Source of the DNA: Heloderma charlesbogerti
Taxonomy: Eukaryota; Chordata; Lepidosauria; Squamata; Helodermatidae
DNA length: 64,000 nucleotides
Assembly: GCA_026122225.1 (NCBI GenBank)
Contig: JANEZZ010002197.1
Coordinates: 248,001-312,000, forward strand
Direction of reading: 5' to 3'
Positions 1 through 11,376 of the stretch are shown in pieces (positions within the stretch are counted from its first letter, which is position 1; each line of letters starts with the position of its first letter). The notes beneath the pieces were generated by a model. That model did not search any database. It was given only the letters and a program-made list of their open reading frames with translations, and was not told the origin of the DNA. A program made the position numbers and the translations under genes.

Positions 1-180
1 CAAGATGCTGGAGGATAGAGCTGCGTATGCCCCTGTATGGACTGCTTCCTCAGGGACAGTGCAGGATGCTGTCCTTCTCCAATGCAGAAGGGAAATTCAC
101 CTGCCAGTACATGGGGATGGGAGAGGGGTGCCATCTTGTCCTTCACCTCAGGCAGAAAACTGTCATGAGCTGGCCCCGGT
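1..180 (+). repeat. Fragment of dispersed CAGGGCCAGC-type repeat (repeat A)
   Basis: The text around 'gaggatgctgtcc' and 'gccatcttgtccttcac' recurs at 23960-24285, 35439-35731 and 57930-58110. The better copies begin with CAGGGCCAGC-like ends, so this is probably an old non-autonomous DNA element cut by the window edge. The 61-codon open frame here is incidental. Confidence 0.5.
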
Positions 181-224
181 AAGACACTAACCCCACCCCA
201 CCCCCTCAGCCTTTCCCCAGAACT

Positions 225-735
225 GCACTTCCAAATGAACATTCTTAAAAGCGTGCACTTTTCCCCCATTAAAGTGTGAAAATGCCACTTTTTTTAAAAA
301 AAGTGCATTTTTAAAAGATGCTCACTTTTAAAAGTGCACATTTAAGTGGTGCGCTTTTAAAGTGGTGCATTTTTTAATGCAGAGATTTTGCAAATGCAAA
401 CACAAGTCCGGGAATTCACAAACATTTTCAGAGAACATGCTTTCCCGTTCGCATTCATGTTCAGGGTAACGAACGGGGAATTTTCAAATGATTAGGAACA
501 CAGGAATATAGGAAGCTGCCTTATACTGAGTCAGACCGTTGGTCCATCTAGCCCAGTATTGTCGACACTGACTGGCAGCGGCTCTCGAGGGTTCAGGCAG
601 GATTCTTTCCTTGCCCTACCTGGAGAAGCTGGGGATCAAACCCGGGACCTTCTGCATGCAAAGCATGTGCTCTATCACACTTAGCTATGGCCCCTCCCTT
701 GCGTACTGAAATGAAATTCTCGTACATCCCTCGCT
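225..735. mobile_element. Non-autonomous hAT-like element, AGGGATG family, split by a SINE
   Basis: A-rich and T-rich blocks built around 'gtgcattttt' end in 'cgtacatccctc', the terminus shared with the copies at 6170-6563, 7667-8563 and 62938-63448, whose 8-bp flanking duplications point to hAT. The left end is missing. A SINE at 491-702 is inserted near the right end. It has no coding capacity. Confidence 0.5.
491..702 (-). mobile_element. tRNA-derived SINE with CR1-like tail
   Basis: Read on the minus strand it starts with a tRNA-like head: A box TAGCTAAGTGTGATAGAGC (687-669) and B box GGTTTGATCC (about 645-634). It ends in a tail carrying CTAGATGGACCAACGGTCTG, which resembles the 3' end of the CR1-like LINEs at 4231-4738 and 56405-57580. 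A Pol III-promoted SINE mobilised by a CR1-like LINE is the simplest reading. It is inserted in a hAT-like element. No clear target duplication was found. Confidence 0.75.
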
Positions 736-1057
736 AATTCCATCGTTTAAGTATGTGCTGTGTGAAGTACTCCCATTTATCTGTCCTGACCTCCATATTC
801 CCTTCCAACTCTAACATTTTACGATTCTATAACACATTTTGTAAACTATGCCTATGTATTTTTACTTCAAGGATCTGCTGGAGACATCCTCTCCTTCCAA
901 GCATTACACATTGCTGAAGCTTCTTCTCTGCCTGTTCTATTCATTGAAGTGATAATAGCCTGTCCTGGCTTGGCCTCTGAAATAAAAGTGTTAGTTCACT
1001 GATACTAACCATTTCCTGCACAACGAATCTGCTTGTGCTTTTAAAATAGCTACAACA
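736..1057. other. No recognisable feature
   Basis: AT-rich single-copy-looking sequence. No coding frame, repeat end or RNA gene was recognised. Confidence 0.3.
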
Positions 1058-1127
1058 TTTAGCTTAGAAAAAAGGAGGGTAAGGGGAAACATGATAGAGG
1101 TGTTCAAAATTATGCATGGTGTGGAGT
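1058..1127 (+). mobile_element. Short CR1-like LINE fragment
   Basis: The stretch 'ggggaaacatgatagaggtg' to 'atgcatggtgtggag' matches the CR1-like ORF C-terminal region (encoding the RDMIEVYKIMHG-type motif) seen at 4245-4300 and, reversed, near 56830-56890. It is truncated on both sides and abuts hAT-like sequence. Confidence 0.6.
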
Positions 1128-1227
1128 CTGCATATTCGTCTTCTGAAATATACAGATTTCTGTGCATGTTTTTCTAGTGTGCACATTTTTGCCAAGTACT
1201 TTTCACTGATGTACTGCTGTTTTGTGC

Positions 1228-1281
<54 letters not shown>

Positions 1282-1521
1282 ATACATACATACATACATA
1301 CATACATATGCATTTTGTTCACACTTTTCAGTAATATGCACATTTTCCCCCTAGCAAGTACATATTCCCCACCCCCACCCCTAGGAAGCTGCATCACCAA
1401 GCTCAAAAAAGTTCAGAGTTTGGGATGCAGCTCTGTCTTGGCTCACATATTGTTTCAGGAGGTGCAATTTTGCTAAAGTCACGTTAAAAGCTCAACATGA
1501 TGAATTTCTCACCCATCCCTA
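1128..1521. mobile_element. hAT-like element piece, AGGGATG family
   Basis: It contains the family's 'gtgcacattttt' and 'aatatgcacattttccccct' blocks and ends in 'acccatcccta', the family terminus. The left end is lost at a CR1-like fragment. A long microsatellite (1225-1308) has expanded inside it. Confidence 0.5.
1225..1308. repeat. Compound microsatellite (TA)n(CA)n(CATA)n
   Basis: An uninterrupted TA run passes into a CA run and then into a CATA/CATACATA run. Open frames on both strands here encode only Tyr/Ile/Thr/His or Cys/Val repeats and are artefacts of the repeat. Confidence 0.97.
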
Positions 1522-2029
1522 ACACACACACACATGCACACACCCTCAGAGATTTAACTTCTAGAGACCTGGGGGAGACAACTGTGTAATCAATGCCGGA
1601 GCTGAAACAGAGTGGTAATTATCCCACACAAACCCAATTACATACTGCCAGACTAATGAAGCTAATTCATTTTACAACGGTATCATCAATGCAGCTGGCA
1701 AGTCTTCCATATGGACGGGCAAATCAGTCTATTTCCAGTCCAAGCCATGCATGTGTTCATCTATAAGTGTTTTGTCCCATTTCTGCATTAGGGATTTATT
1801 TATTTTTTTAAAAACACATGGAAATTTGTATTAAGATTATGCTTTTCTAACCACATTTTCTTTTCACAATGTGCATCAACAAGGTATTTGAATCCAGAAT
1901 TACATTTGAGAACATTTGGGAGCTGAGGAAGCGGGTGGATAACTAAATTCCAGTCCACACATTAGTCCAGGAGAAGTGGATCAGTTCCGTTTGTATTAGA
2001 ATTCCTAAAGATCTATTCATTCCATTATT
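1522..2029. other. No recognisable feature
   Basis: A short CA-rich patch (1522-1545) is followed by AT-rich sequence with no readable coding or repeat termini. Confidence 0.3.
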
Positions 2030-2460
2030 TTATGAAATTTCTGTACTGCCCAATAGCCGAAGCTCTCTGAGGCTATTTACAAAGATTAAACCCCTAAAAA
2101 TATAATACAATAACATAACATAAAACATTATATAACATAACATAAAACATAAAAATGAAAAAAAAAATAATTTACATACAAATATATGAAACAATTTTGC
2201 ACAATGAACAACAAAAATCCCAGGACCCATTAAAAATCTTACTGTATGGTGTCCAATGCCTGGGAGTAGAGGGAAGTCTTAACCTGGCACTGGAAAGATG
2301 ACAGTGTTGCAGTGTTGGCACCAGACGGACCTCACTGGGGAGAGCATTCCATAATTGGGGGGCCACCACTGAGAAGGCCCTCTCCTTTGTTGCCATCCTC
2401 CAAACCTCTCTTGGAGGAGGAGCATCTGAAAGAGCATTCCTCAAGCATCCCTAGTCTTCT
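2030..2460 (-). mobile_element. L2-clade LINE 3' end
   Basis: The minus strand encodes the motif ERAFSVVAPQLWNALPSEVR (about 2380-2320), the conserved C-terminus of L2-clade reverse transcriptase ORFs. A tail follows with the 'ctgcccaatagccgaagctctctgagg' type 3' end at 2040-2070. It is 5'-truncated with no RT core. Sister copies lie at 25505-26007, 27640-29420, 48398-48680 and 60122-60680. Confidence 0.7.
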
Positions 2461-2837
2461 ATAGATCTCTTCCTCTGGCCAAGCAGAGTGGATGGGTGGT
2501 GGGTACCTCCAGGGTATTCTTGACTCATGGTGCCTTCAAAGGCTGGTACAAATCCCAAGTTCTACTGGTCTGACACCCCATTTAGAACTAGGCCAAAATG
2601 TTCTTCTTAGGCCATTTGTTGGGTGGGTGGGAACAAAATGAATCCTGCCTGCTGAATGATTACAGGAGGACTTTTAAAACCTCTTGTAAAAGTCCCACAC
2701 TGCTGACAGAAGTGCATGGCTCTCTCTGCAGATTCCCACCATATCACGCCCCTTCGTGATGCTCTCAAAGCATTCTGGGAAGTGCAGCTGTCAGGAATCT
2801 GCAAAGAGAGCCTTTCACTATTGTGAGCAGCATGAAA
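2461..2837. other. No recognisable feature
   Basis: Moderate-GC sequence. No motif was recognised. Confidence 0.25.
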
Positions 2838-3177
2838 TAGGAATGTCAATTGCTGTGAAATCTAGTTCTTTTTTGACCTGACAAGAGTTCCACAGCATAT
2901 ATGACTTGCTTTGTGTTTGCAACCTGAGCTGCAAGCTTTTTGCCAAACTTTGGCAACTTTTTAATTCTGTAATTCTGACAAATTGCTCAGAAATGTGCAC
3001 AAATTGCAGAACCTGTGAGAAAAAAATGTGCAAAGTGCCTGTGAAAATCCACAAACTGGCCTGACTCTCTACAAACAGAGTTGGGTACCGCAACGGGAAC
3101 CGGGATGAAGTCCAGGGGCCCAACCTAGGAAAACCCATTGACCTCCACACCCCAAATGGATTTCTCTGACATCCCTA
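2838..3177. mobile_element. Short hAT-like element, AGGGATG family
   Basis: Starts TAGGAATGTCA and ends TGACATCCCTA, imperfect inverted termini of the AGGGATG family. About 340 bp and non-coding, with the usual 'aatgtgcacaaatt' interior. A target duplication is not evident. Confidence 0.55.
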
Positions 3178-3404
3178 GTGTGAGACATTTAAAAAGCAAG
3201 AAAAATAAGGGGGAAAACCCTTGGTCACTTCATAAGGTTAAATAAGATAAGCAGCAACCTCCACCCCCTACCCCCAAATTCCGCAAAATGTCTCTCCACA
3301 CACTCTAATGAATCAGTAGGAAATTGCTCCCTGTTTTCACGGGGGGAGAATATTTTGAGGAAACTAGTCTGGTGGGGAATTTCAACCTAGTCGTAATATT
3401 TATA

Positions 3405-3520
3405 TCAGGGGTAGGATACCTGATGCCGTCTAGATGTTTTGGACTACAGCTCCCATAATCCATGACTATTGGCTATGCTAGTTGGGGCTTATGAGAAATG
3501 TAGGTCAAAACACATCTCTG
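3405..3520. repeat. Foldback (near-palindromic) element
   Basis: Contains the hallmark 'gttttggactacagctccca' followed by a partial complementary arm. The same 110-160 bp foldback family recurs at 8585, 9270, 10150, 14119, 16745, 21300, 34180 and 41350. Confidence 0.5.
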
Positions 3521-4047
3521 ATTTGTACCTTTTTCACTGGGAAGGAACAAAACCTTTTGAGCCACTTCTTCTCTGCCAGCAACAGCAATCCATCATATTT
3601 GGAAGAAAAGGGCTTATCGTTTTTTGGATAAGTTCACAACTGGAAAGCCATCTTTATTATCATAACCCTGATCATTATCAGTTCATTGGAACCAATATTC
3701 TGCTATAACTTACTTTTCTGAGATGGTGGAAATAATGCCATGCTAATTAACTGCTACTCCTGGTAAAAGCTGGCCCATCTTAGAGGGAGAAAAAAAATTC
3801 TTTCATGAAATGGCTCTTTTTATTGCAGCTGAAACCAAGCAGATCGATAATGGCCTAATCTGGACACAATGCTCGACCATGGCTTAGTGTTAATGGAATG
3901 TGTCGCAGCAGTTCTAGGGCTTGCATGCTCCCCCTCCCCTTCTTCCCTCCTTTGGATGAGAAGGGAGGAAGTTCAATGCTTCAGGTCATGTGTTGGAATA
4001 AGCTGCAGTTTCCTGTTTCATCCAAAAACAGGAAATTGTCATTTGTA
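3521..4047. other. No recognisable feature
   Basis: AT-rich sequence. Open frames here are short and resemble nothing recognised. Confidence 0.25.
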
Positions 4048-4049
4048 CA

Positions 4050-4939
4050 AAGCAGGGGTGTGGAACCTCTTTCTGCCTGAGAGTGGAATTCCATTCCAGA
4101 GAAGCTCTCGGGGGCCACATTCCAGTGGTGGGCAGGAGTGAAGGCAAAAGGGGGTGGGTCCAAAAATACAAACAATGCCGGCATATTGTAGCTGAACCAT
4201 CTTTCTGCCAGTAGCTAAGCTTTAGTAGGGGTGTGCTTGGAAAAAAGGAGGGCAAGGGGAGACATGATAGAGGTGTACAAAATTATGCATGGTGTGGAGA
4301 ATGTGGAGAAGGAAACATTTTTCTCTCTCTCTCAAAATACTAGAACCCAGGGTCGTCCCATGAAGCTGATTGGTGGGAGATTCGGGACAGATTAAATTAC
4401 TTCTTCACACAGCACATAGTTAAACTATGGAGTTCGCTACCGCAGGATATAGTGTTGGCCACCCATTTGGATGACTTTAAAAGGGGATTGGACAAATTCC
4501 TGGAGGAAAATATATCAATGGCTACTAGTCTTGATGGCTATGTGTTACCTCCAGAACCAGAGGCAGTGAGCCTATGTACACCAGTTGCTGGGGAACATGG
4601 ATGGGAGGGTGCTGTTGTGCTCACGCCCTGCTTGTGAGTTCCTGGTTGACAGCTGGTTGGCCACTGTGTGAATAGAATGCTGGACTAGATGGACCCTTGG
4701 TCTGATCCAGCAGGGCTCTTCTTATGTTCTGATGTTTTGTTCATTGCAACCTCTGAGAATGAGGGAAAAAACTGCACAAAAGCCAGGAAACCATCAAAGC
4801 ACTGGTGGTTTGGGGAAAGGGGGTGAGGCCAGGAGAAGAGGGCATGGCCATCTGAGGAAACCCAGCAGGCTGGATTGAGAGCCCAGGAGGGCTGTATTTC
4901 CCAGCACCACCACCACCATGCCTGAGGTTCTCCACCCCT
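4050..4939 (+). mobile_element. Non-autonomous DNA repeat 'gaacctcttt', split by a CR1-like LINE
   Basis: The left half (4050-4230) and right half (4740-4939) together match a family also present at 22425-22960, 27175-27485 and, reversed, 33578-33928. Shared landmarks are 'gaacctctttctgcctgag', 'cacattccagtggtggg' and 'aaagccaggaaacc'. The copy is interrupted by a CR1-like LINE tail. The family is non-coding; class unknown, possibly hAT. Confidence 0.6.
4231..4738 (+). mobile_element. CR1-like LINE 3' end, 5'-truncated
   Basis: Encodes fragments of the CR1-like ORF2 C-terminus: a MIEVYKIMHG-type stretch near 4265-4300 and HLDDFKRGLDKFLEE at 4464-4508. It then runs into a 3' UTR ending 'ggtctgatccagcagggctc' and 'ttcttatgttctgatg'. 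The ORF part has frameshifts. Same subfamily as 26776-27110 and 56405-57580, and its 3' end resembles the tail of the SINE at 491-702. Confidence 0.8.
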
Positions 4940-6169
4940 GGTCCAAACCATAGTAGGTTAACAACCCAGGATATCAAAGCTAAGAGTGGTTTGTGCAAAC
5001 CAGTTTCCTGTATCGAGGAGTGGAGCATGAACCCAAGGCTGAAAACTGACGAACTCTAGCAACTCTAGCAACACAGAGTAGCCCTTTTTAAAAAGAAAGA
5101 AAGCTATGCAATCTCTTCAAAAGAGAAAATGGGAGTTGAATGGCCCCTAACCTACCCTGAAGAGTCAGTCTCAGAGTGGGGTGAAAGACCTATAGTCCAA
5201 CAGAGAGAAAGCAGAATCGGGTTCCATGACTATATATAATTCCCTCTGTTTGCCACATTCAGAGGTGAGTGCCATTTCTTCCATAGCCAAGACAGAACTA
5301 TCCAGCAACCCAGTGAGGACTAAGTGTGTTCTATGGGCACAGAAAGCTGATTGATATTTGGGGAATAAAATGGGAGACCAGGTAGGAGGGTGAATGGAAT
5401 GAAACATCACAGAGGAGGACATGGCTGACTGGCTGGCTAAGACACTGAAAAGGAACACTTGACACTACAACATTTTGTTGAAGGTCCCATGTATCTTACC
5501 AATCAGTGATTGCCTTGTTAAGAAAACAACAATATTTCCATTTCAGTGCAATGTGAGAAATAACATTGTTCCTTTAATTAGGGAGGTGTTTTTCTGGTGA
5601 AAGAGGGAAATTTGCTACCATGAACACCCCCTCCACCAAACAAAGATAATATAAAGAGAAATGCTTAGGGATCACACAGCAAACTTTACGGTCCGGGCTC
5701 GGACAAAACGCCTATAAGAAGTTGGAGGGGAAGTAAGAGATTCAACAACATTCACTATGTTTTGGTCTGTATTTTCTAACAGTGAGAACTAAGCCCTGGC
5801 TAAAAGGAAAGCAAACCCTGATGCAAAAGCAGAACTCATCTGAATTACATTATAGCATGGGAAAGCACAGCGACACCGCACTCAGCTTGCCCCCTCCCAA
5901 AAGCAACAGCAAAGAAAACGAAACATTATTTGTTTTTCCATAGGCTTTTGTGGGCATTTTATCTTCAAGGAAATATTTTCCACATTGATATGACTGCCAA
6001 GGAATCTCAGACCAGGTGCCTCGGAGCTGCTGTGCCTTAACAATGATTCTATGGTACATTGGACAGGTGTTCAGTATGACTATATGAAGGGTCTCAAATG
6101 CACAAACACCCTATCCCCACCCTAGATACTGACACATGATTGGCATCAGTTTGAAGGGGCCCTGTACAC
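4940..6169. other. No recognisable feature
   Basis: About 1.2 kb of moderate-AT sequence without recognisable repeat ends, splice-flanked exons or RNA genes. The longest open frames (about 95 codons on the minus strand) show no motif. Confidence 0.3.
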
Positions 6170-6563
6170 TAGGGATGTACAGATTTTCTAAGATCTGTTC
6201 CATCTGTGATTCATGGATTGTCAGGTGTCTTTTGTTCCATCGTCCCCTCATTGACGGCATCAGATTATTTCCAGTTCCCCAAATTTGTGCAAATTTGCAT
6301 TTGCAAAAATGCACATATCCCCCTCAATCCCCCCCCCCATGCATTGTCATGCTTTAGCCTATGGGGGAGATGCATATTTTCAGCCTTTTTTAATATTACG
6401 TATTGTCTACAACTAAATTTGTGTAAAATTCCAGAAAGGTAAAAAAAAAAAATGGTTTGCAAGTGTGCGGAATCTGTGCGACTCAGGAAAAGCCAGTCTG
6501 TGGGTCAGATTCATAGAAATCCAAACTCATTTGATTCTGTTGCAGATTTCTCCAACATCCTTA
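6170..6563. mobile_element. hAT element, AGGGATG family, with 8-bp target duplication
   Basis: Termini are TAGGGATGTAC and the imperfect inverse ACATCCTTA. Immediately outside lie CTGTACAC (6162-6169) and CTTTACAC (6564-6571), 7 of 8 identical, the hAT-size target duplication. The interior is non-coding and is the reverse complement of much of 11377-11832. Confidence 0.7.
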
Positions 6564-7666
6564 CTTTACACAAATGGGTGTACAATCAAGATTTGCGTCC
6601 CCGTGGAGGGAGCCCTATGTATGTTTATGCATATCTGCATAGAGCCCCCTTCAAACTGACCTTGCACGTTGTCTGTGGGTGAGGCTAATGCATGTGCCAG
6701 CATCTTGGGGGTGGGGCTAACTGCTTGTGCATGTGTGAGCACTGAGAATGGTCAGTGTAACTGTTCACCATGTATATAGCGGAGATGGGCAACCTCAAGT
6801 CTGTGGGCCGCTGCGGTGGCTTGCAAGTTTCTTTTGCTCTTATCTCCAGTCACTGATTGGAGATAAGAGGGTATTTGAAGGCAATTAATCTTTAAATACC
6901 CTGCAAAGTATCAAGCTGTTGTAAATATTGTGAGGTTTGTATTTTGCAAGCAAGAGACCTGCTTACTTGTGAGTAGACATGCAGAGGTTTGGTATTTGAG
7001 ATGTTATTTGAAAGTGCTGCTGAGTGATTCAGTCCTGCTTTCTTCTGAGTTGACATGTTGAAGCCTTGTTGTCCTGCTTACTTCTGAGTAGGCTTAAAAG
7101 GGTAATGATGACATTTGGCCCCACCCATTCTGCCTTTGACACCCCCCCTCCCGGGACCATTCCTATTTTGCAATTTGTACCTCAGGTGGAAAAAGGTACA
7201 CCGTAGGTTATAGAGACTGTGCACTCAGGATTGGAAACTGAGACCACAAGAGGGAAAAGGTACAGCAACTCAGCTACAATGATTATATTGGCCCATAAGG
7301 CTACACTTGGCATTTCCCCCACCCCCCACCCCCAGACTACTGTACAATAAAATGTATTTGTTTCCACAGCCCCCAACCCCAATAGGGGATAGATGCCTTC
7401 ACATGAAAGCTGCTTCACATGTTCATATGGAACATCTGAAGTAGCCTTCTAGAGAAAGAGATTTTTTTTAAGCCTTTTAGACCCAGGACCCGCCTTGAGG
7501 TCACATATGCAATCTAGGATCCGCTTCTTAGCATTTTACCATACATGCAAATAGCGGTAATGCTGCTGCCCTGACCTGCATTTGGTCAATCAGCCAGTTA
7601 TGGGTCCTGTTTCATCAGTTAAAGAGACAGATACAGCTCTCACAGGGCAGACAAAAGGCCTGTGCA
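6564..7666. other. Mostly unassigned; contains a 12-bp hairpin
   Basis: The only clear structure is a perfect inverted repeat, CTCTTATCTCCA (6837-6848) and its complement (6858-6869) with a 9-nt loop. Around 6960-7095 there are repeats of 'cttacttctgagta', the signature of the GGATTGCA-type MITE. No coding evidence. Confidence 0.35.
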
Positions 7667-8563
7667 TAGGGATGCATGACAATTTTGCTCCTGTTTGCTA
7701 ATCATGAGAACATGTCCCCTTCACAACCCCAAGCACAAGGAATGTAATTCTCAGGAAATGTTTGCAATTTCCTGAACTTGCATTGACATTTGAGAGTACA
7801 CACCTGCACAACTGCGCACTTCCAAAAGTGTGCAAATGAGCATTTCCCACCTAAATCCACACTTCCATGCTTTAGCCTATTGAGGGGGGGTGGGAATGTG
7901 CATTTTGATCAGGGGAAATGTGAATTTTAAAGATGTGTATTTTTTGCAATTGGGAACATGCACACTTTTAAATTTTCCCAGTAGTAACGTATGGCTGTGA
8001 GAGCTGGACTATAAGGAAGGCTGAGCGCTGAAGAATCGATGCCTTCGAACTGTGGTGCTGGAGAAGACTCTTACGAGTCCCCTGGACTGCAAGGAGGTCA
8101 AATCAGGCAATCCTAAAGGAAACCAACCCTGACTGCTCATTGGAAGGACAGATACTGAAGCTAAAGCTCAAATATTTTGGCCACCTAATGCGAAGAGAAA
8201 ACTCCCTGGAAAAGACCCTGATGCTGGGAAAGACTGAAGGCAAAAGGAGAAGGGGACAGCAGAGGATGAGATGGCTAGATAGCATCACCGATGCAATGAA
8301 TATGAACTTGAGCACACTCTGGGAGAGAGCGGAGGACAGGAAGGCCTGGCGTGCTATGGTCCATGGGGTCACGAAGAGTCGGACACAACTTAACGACTGA
8401 ACAACACTTTTAAAAATGCACATTTTCCCAATCCAAAATGCACATTCTCCCTGATTAAAAAAAATCCATTCATGTTCAAGAATGAGAACAAGACGAAACA
8501 AGTTTTGAGGAAGAATTTGGAGGACCTCAACAAGCTCAAACATTGCATATTTGCATATCCCTA
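7667..8563. mobile_element. hAT element, AGGGATG family, split by BovB
   Basis: Begins TAGGGATGCAT and ends GCATATCCCTA. Flanks CCTGTGCA (7659-7666) and CCTGTGGG (8564-8571) share 6 of 8 bases. The halves 7667-7981 and 8407-8563 carry the family's 'atgcacattttccca' blocks. A BovB tail sits between them. Confidence 0.65.
7982..8406 (+). mobile_element. BovB (RTE-clade) LINE 3' end
   Basis: One plus-strand frame reads the C-terminal end of the BovB ORF2: TYGCESWTIRKAE (about 7990-8030), LKLKYFGHLMRREN (8160-8202), GQQRMRWLDSITDAM (8254-8300) and WRAMVHGVTKSRTQLND before a stop at 8398-8400. The 3' tail is 'gagtcggacacaacttaacg' plus 'actgaacaaca'. This is a 5'-truncated insertion lacking the endonuclease and the RT catalytic core. 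The frame is still open, so it is fairly young. It lies inside a hAT element, with 'acttttaaa' on both sides as a possible target duplication. Confidence 0.92.
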
Positions 8564-8584
8564 CCTGTGGGTTGTATCATCATC

Positions 8585-8715
8585 CTATGTCAGCCTTCTC
8601 CAACCTGGTAACCTCCAGATAATTTTACTTCAACTCCCATCAGCCCTAGCCAATATGGACAATGGTCAGGAATGCTGGGAATTGTAGTCTAAAGCATAGG
8701 GAAGGCTACCCTATG
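8585..8715. repeat. Foldback element
   Basis: Left arm 'gccttctccaacctggta' pairs with right arm 'agcatagggaaggc', with central 'caactcccatcagccctag'. Near-palindromic and non-coding. Confidence 0.6.
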
Positions 8716-9265
8716 TGAACCACTGTAGAATTGGAACAGCTGCCAGAGCTACAGAGAGATCTGGCAGGTTCTACTGCTGTTGTCTGCCAAGCCCCCAGCC
8801 CTTTTTTTTTTCTGGCCTGGCGCTCCAGGCACTACCAGGCAGCAGGGAATATCCTCCATTTTAATTCCTTATAATTCCCCAGTGTTGTGTTCCTTTGGGG
8901 CACCGTGAGAAATTACAGATGGTGGTGGCTAGACCCAGCTGTCCAATCAGCTTCCAAGAACCCATGCTTCCCAGAATACAGTGTGAAGAACCATTGCTCC
9001 ATAGCTTGAAGCAGTAAAGAGACGGCATTGTTCGAATGCCCACTGGCAGCCTGTGGGAGAAACTGGAAATATTTTATAGAATATAGGTTTGCCTCCCAGA
9101 AACACATGACGGCGGGCGGGGCGTGTTTGATTCAAGCTGTAGCCTTGGATTGTACAGCAGACTTTTGTACAGCAGTACAAGTTGAGATTGTAGCAACACC
9201 CCATTTCTAGTACTCAGGGTGGAGCAGGTCTCTTTTGATTGTTATGTATAACATGTAACCAACTG
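8716..9265. other. No recognisable feature
   Basis: Several overlapping short open frames on both strands at 8860-9210, none with a known motif. Confidence 0.25.
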
Positions 9266-9269
9266 TTGT

Positions 9270-9425
9270 CTATCTCCTGCAACCTGGCACCCTCCAGATG
9301 TGTTGGACTACAACTCCCATCATCCCCAGCCAGCATGGCCCATCCTTGCTGGGGATTATGGGTATTGTAGTCTGACACATTGGGACAGTGCCAGACTGGG
9401 GGAGACTGGTGCAGAGATAGGAGCA
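9270..9425. repeat. Foldback element
   Basis: Central 'ggactacaactcccatcat' is followed by the complementary 'attgtagtctgacacattg'. The arms form an imperfect palindrome of about 150 bp. Confidence 0.6.
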
Positions 9426-9599
9426 AGTCCTTACCTGTCTCAGAGTTGGTAGAAGCGACAGGCATCTCAATGGCTGGAGAAGTTTGCTCAGTGCTGGAAT
9501 TACAAGTGGCAAATTCTTCTTCTGAAAGGTCCTCTTGGTGATGCTGTGGAGAGAGGAGAGATCAGGCAATTCACCTTTGATCCAGGGCAGTTTACCATC

Positions 9600-10038
9600 C
9601 ATGGCAGGCAGGCAGATTTCCATTTTTGCTCGCAAAATGAGCACGCACTGTTCACAACTTCAAACATGATCGCAAGCGCAAGCATGTGTCCATCAACAAT
9701 GTTCATAACTTACCAAACCTGTGCTTGCACTCGATTTGTGAAAATGTCCTAAATTTCTGCATGTTTCCTAAATTTCTGCAAATTTCCCCCACAGACTGAA
9801 TCAGCCCTGCTTTACTCTATGGGGGAAATTTGCTGAAATTTAGGAAATTCTGCACAAATCAAACAGGGGAAAGTTGTACAAATTTCACGTTCAGTTGCTG
9901 CTTGATTTGAGCAATTTCCCCATCCGCACAGAGTAAGCAGCAATCGCAAATGTGAACGAGAATCAGGCATGAGACAAGCAACGGGCTGATGTCTGGAGAA
10001 TCCGGGGATCTTAAACATCGCTCATTCACCCATCCCTA
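9600..10038. mobile_element. hAT-like element, AGGGATG family
   Basis: Ends in 'cacccatcccta' (10027-10038), with an internal 'ctttactctatgggggaaat' axis and 'aaatttctgcaaatttccc' arms typical of the family. The left end is indistinct. Confidence 0.5.
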
Positions 10039-10149
10039 GGATCACCCCAGTCTAGCAGTGGCACATACCCTGGGAAGCCATTGTGATGGATATGTACTTC
10101 TGTCTTTGATTCAAGGTCAGAGCCCTGTTGGCTGGATTCAGAAGTTAGC

Positions 10150-10305
10150 CCTTCTGGCTCTTGCCAAACTTTTGTAACCTGATGCCCTCCAGAATTGTTG
10201 GACATGAATTGACATCAGCCTCAAACAGCATAGCCAATGGTCAGGAATGTTGCGAGCTATAGTCCAAAGCTTCTTGAGGGCACCAGATTGGGGAATGCTC
10301 TTTAA
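10150..10305. repeat. Foldback element
   Basis: 'aacctgatgccctccaga' and 'ttgagggcaccagattgggg' are complementary arms around a diverged centre. Confidence 0.55.
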
Positions 10306-10604
10306 GAGATGTTGCTAAAACAGTGAAGATGCAGTTTTCCCATGGACTGCTAAGCAGGTTTAAGTTTGCCTAAAAGCAATCAATAGGGAGCTTTCACTCC
10401 TTCTGTTCCTAGCTAGCAAACTGTGCCCATTGAAACCTCTTAATTTCCAGCCAAGTCATGTCTGGTTCTTTCTATACTAGTCCAGAGGTACCCAAAAGCT
10501 TTTGCTCAAAAACAAAGAGCCACAATTGTTTCATTTGTGTTACTGGTGTGGCATACTGGGATCGGAACCCTTGGAATCATCTCTGGTAACATAATTAATC
10601 AAGC

Positions 10605-10850
10605 ATGAGTCAGATGGCAGGCGTCCTATTACAGAGGACAATCCTCTATTTGAACGGCTGCCAGAGGGCAGTCCTCTGTTCAACGGTGTCTTCTATTTGA
10701 AGTATAGTCTAGTCCAATTTAAAGATCGAGAACCATACAGAGGGAGAAGCAGGGGCTTGAAGTCACCCATCATCAACCATTAGCCTCTGGACAGCGGTCT
10801 GAACAGGCAGGCACACAGTCACCTGGTCACAGTCTTCCCCAATGTGGTGA
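10605..10850 (-). mobile_element. Copy of the TAGGGTGGCC MITE family
   Basis: The reverse complement matches 14380-14595: 'gaagactgtgaccaggtga', 'caaatagaggattgtcctct' and 'ctgttcagaccgctgt' appear in the same order. The terminal repeats are not preserved. Confidence 0.55.
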
Positions 10851-11376
10851 GATATTTTATATTTCTATTTAGATTTGCGGATATACATATAAATTAGCAT
10901 ATGCCTATGTTGTGTAAATCCATGTCTCCTTTTATCCTCCTTTTTGCAGATGCATTTCCTTATATTTGATGATGTGTACATGGCCACCTGAGCCCGCCCT
11001 GGTAAGATCTGGAACCAGCAGTAAAGCGTATGAGTGAGAGAAGAGCTTTTAAAATTCCCTTTTCTTTCTGCCCAAGTGTTTATGTTAAGCATTCTTCCTG
11101 TAAAAAGCATCAAATGTTCTGATTGAGATTATTCTGGAAGAACCAGCCAACCCACACTGCCTTACTGTCTAGCAGGACCAGGTCTAGGTTTGGGGGGGAT
11201 GCTCTCAGGAAAATACCCTCTGATGGGCCCCCTTCCAGTGTCAATGGGCCCCTGACCACAGTCTTTCCTGGTAGTCGCAACAGCGGGCAGCCATTTAAAT
11301 TTCCCACATTGCCTTGGGGAGTCCCCACTTCAGGGGCATTGTGGCAGATAAGTTACCTGCTGTGCCAGATATCAGG
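10851..11376. other. No recognisable feature
   Basis: Open frames on both strands at 11110-11440 are mirror images of one another and show no motif. Confidence 0.25.

Noticed and set aside
1064..1476. Overlapping open frames on both strands
   Set aside because: They are translations of the TA/CA/CATA microsatellite and hAT-like sequence.
8103..8543. 146-codon minus-strand frame
   Set aside because: It lies antisense to the BovB ORF, whose plus-strand frame carries the recognisable protein.
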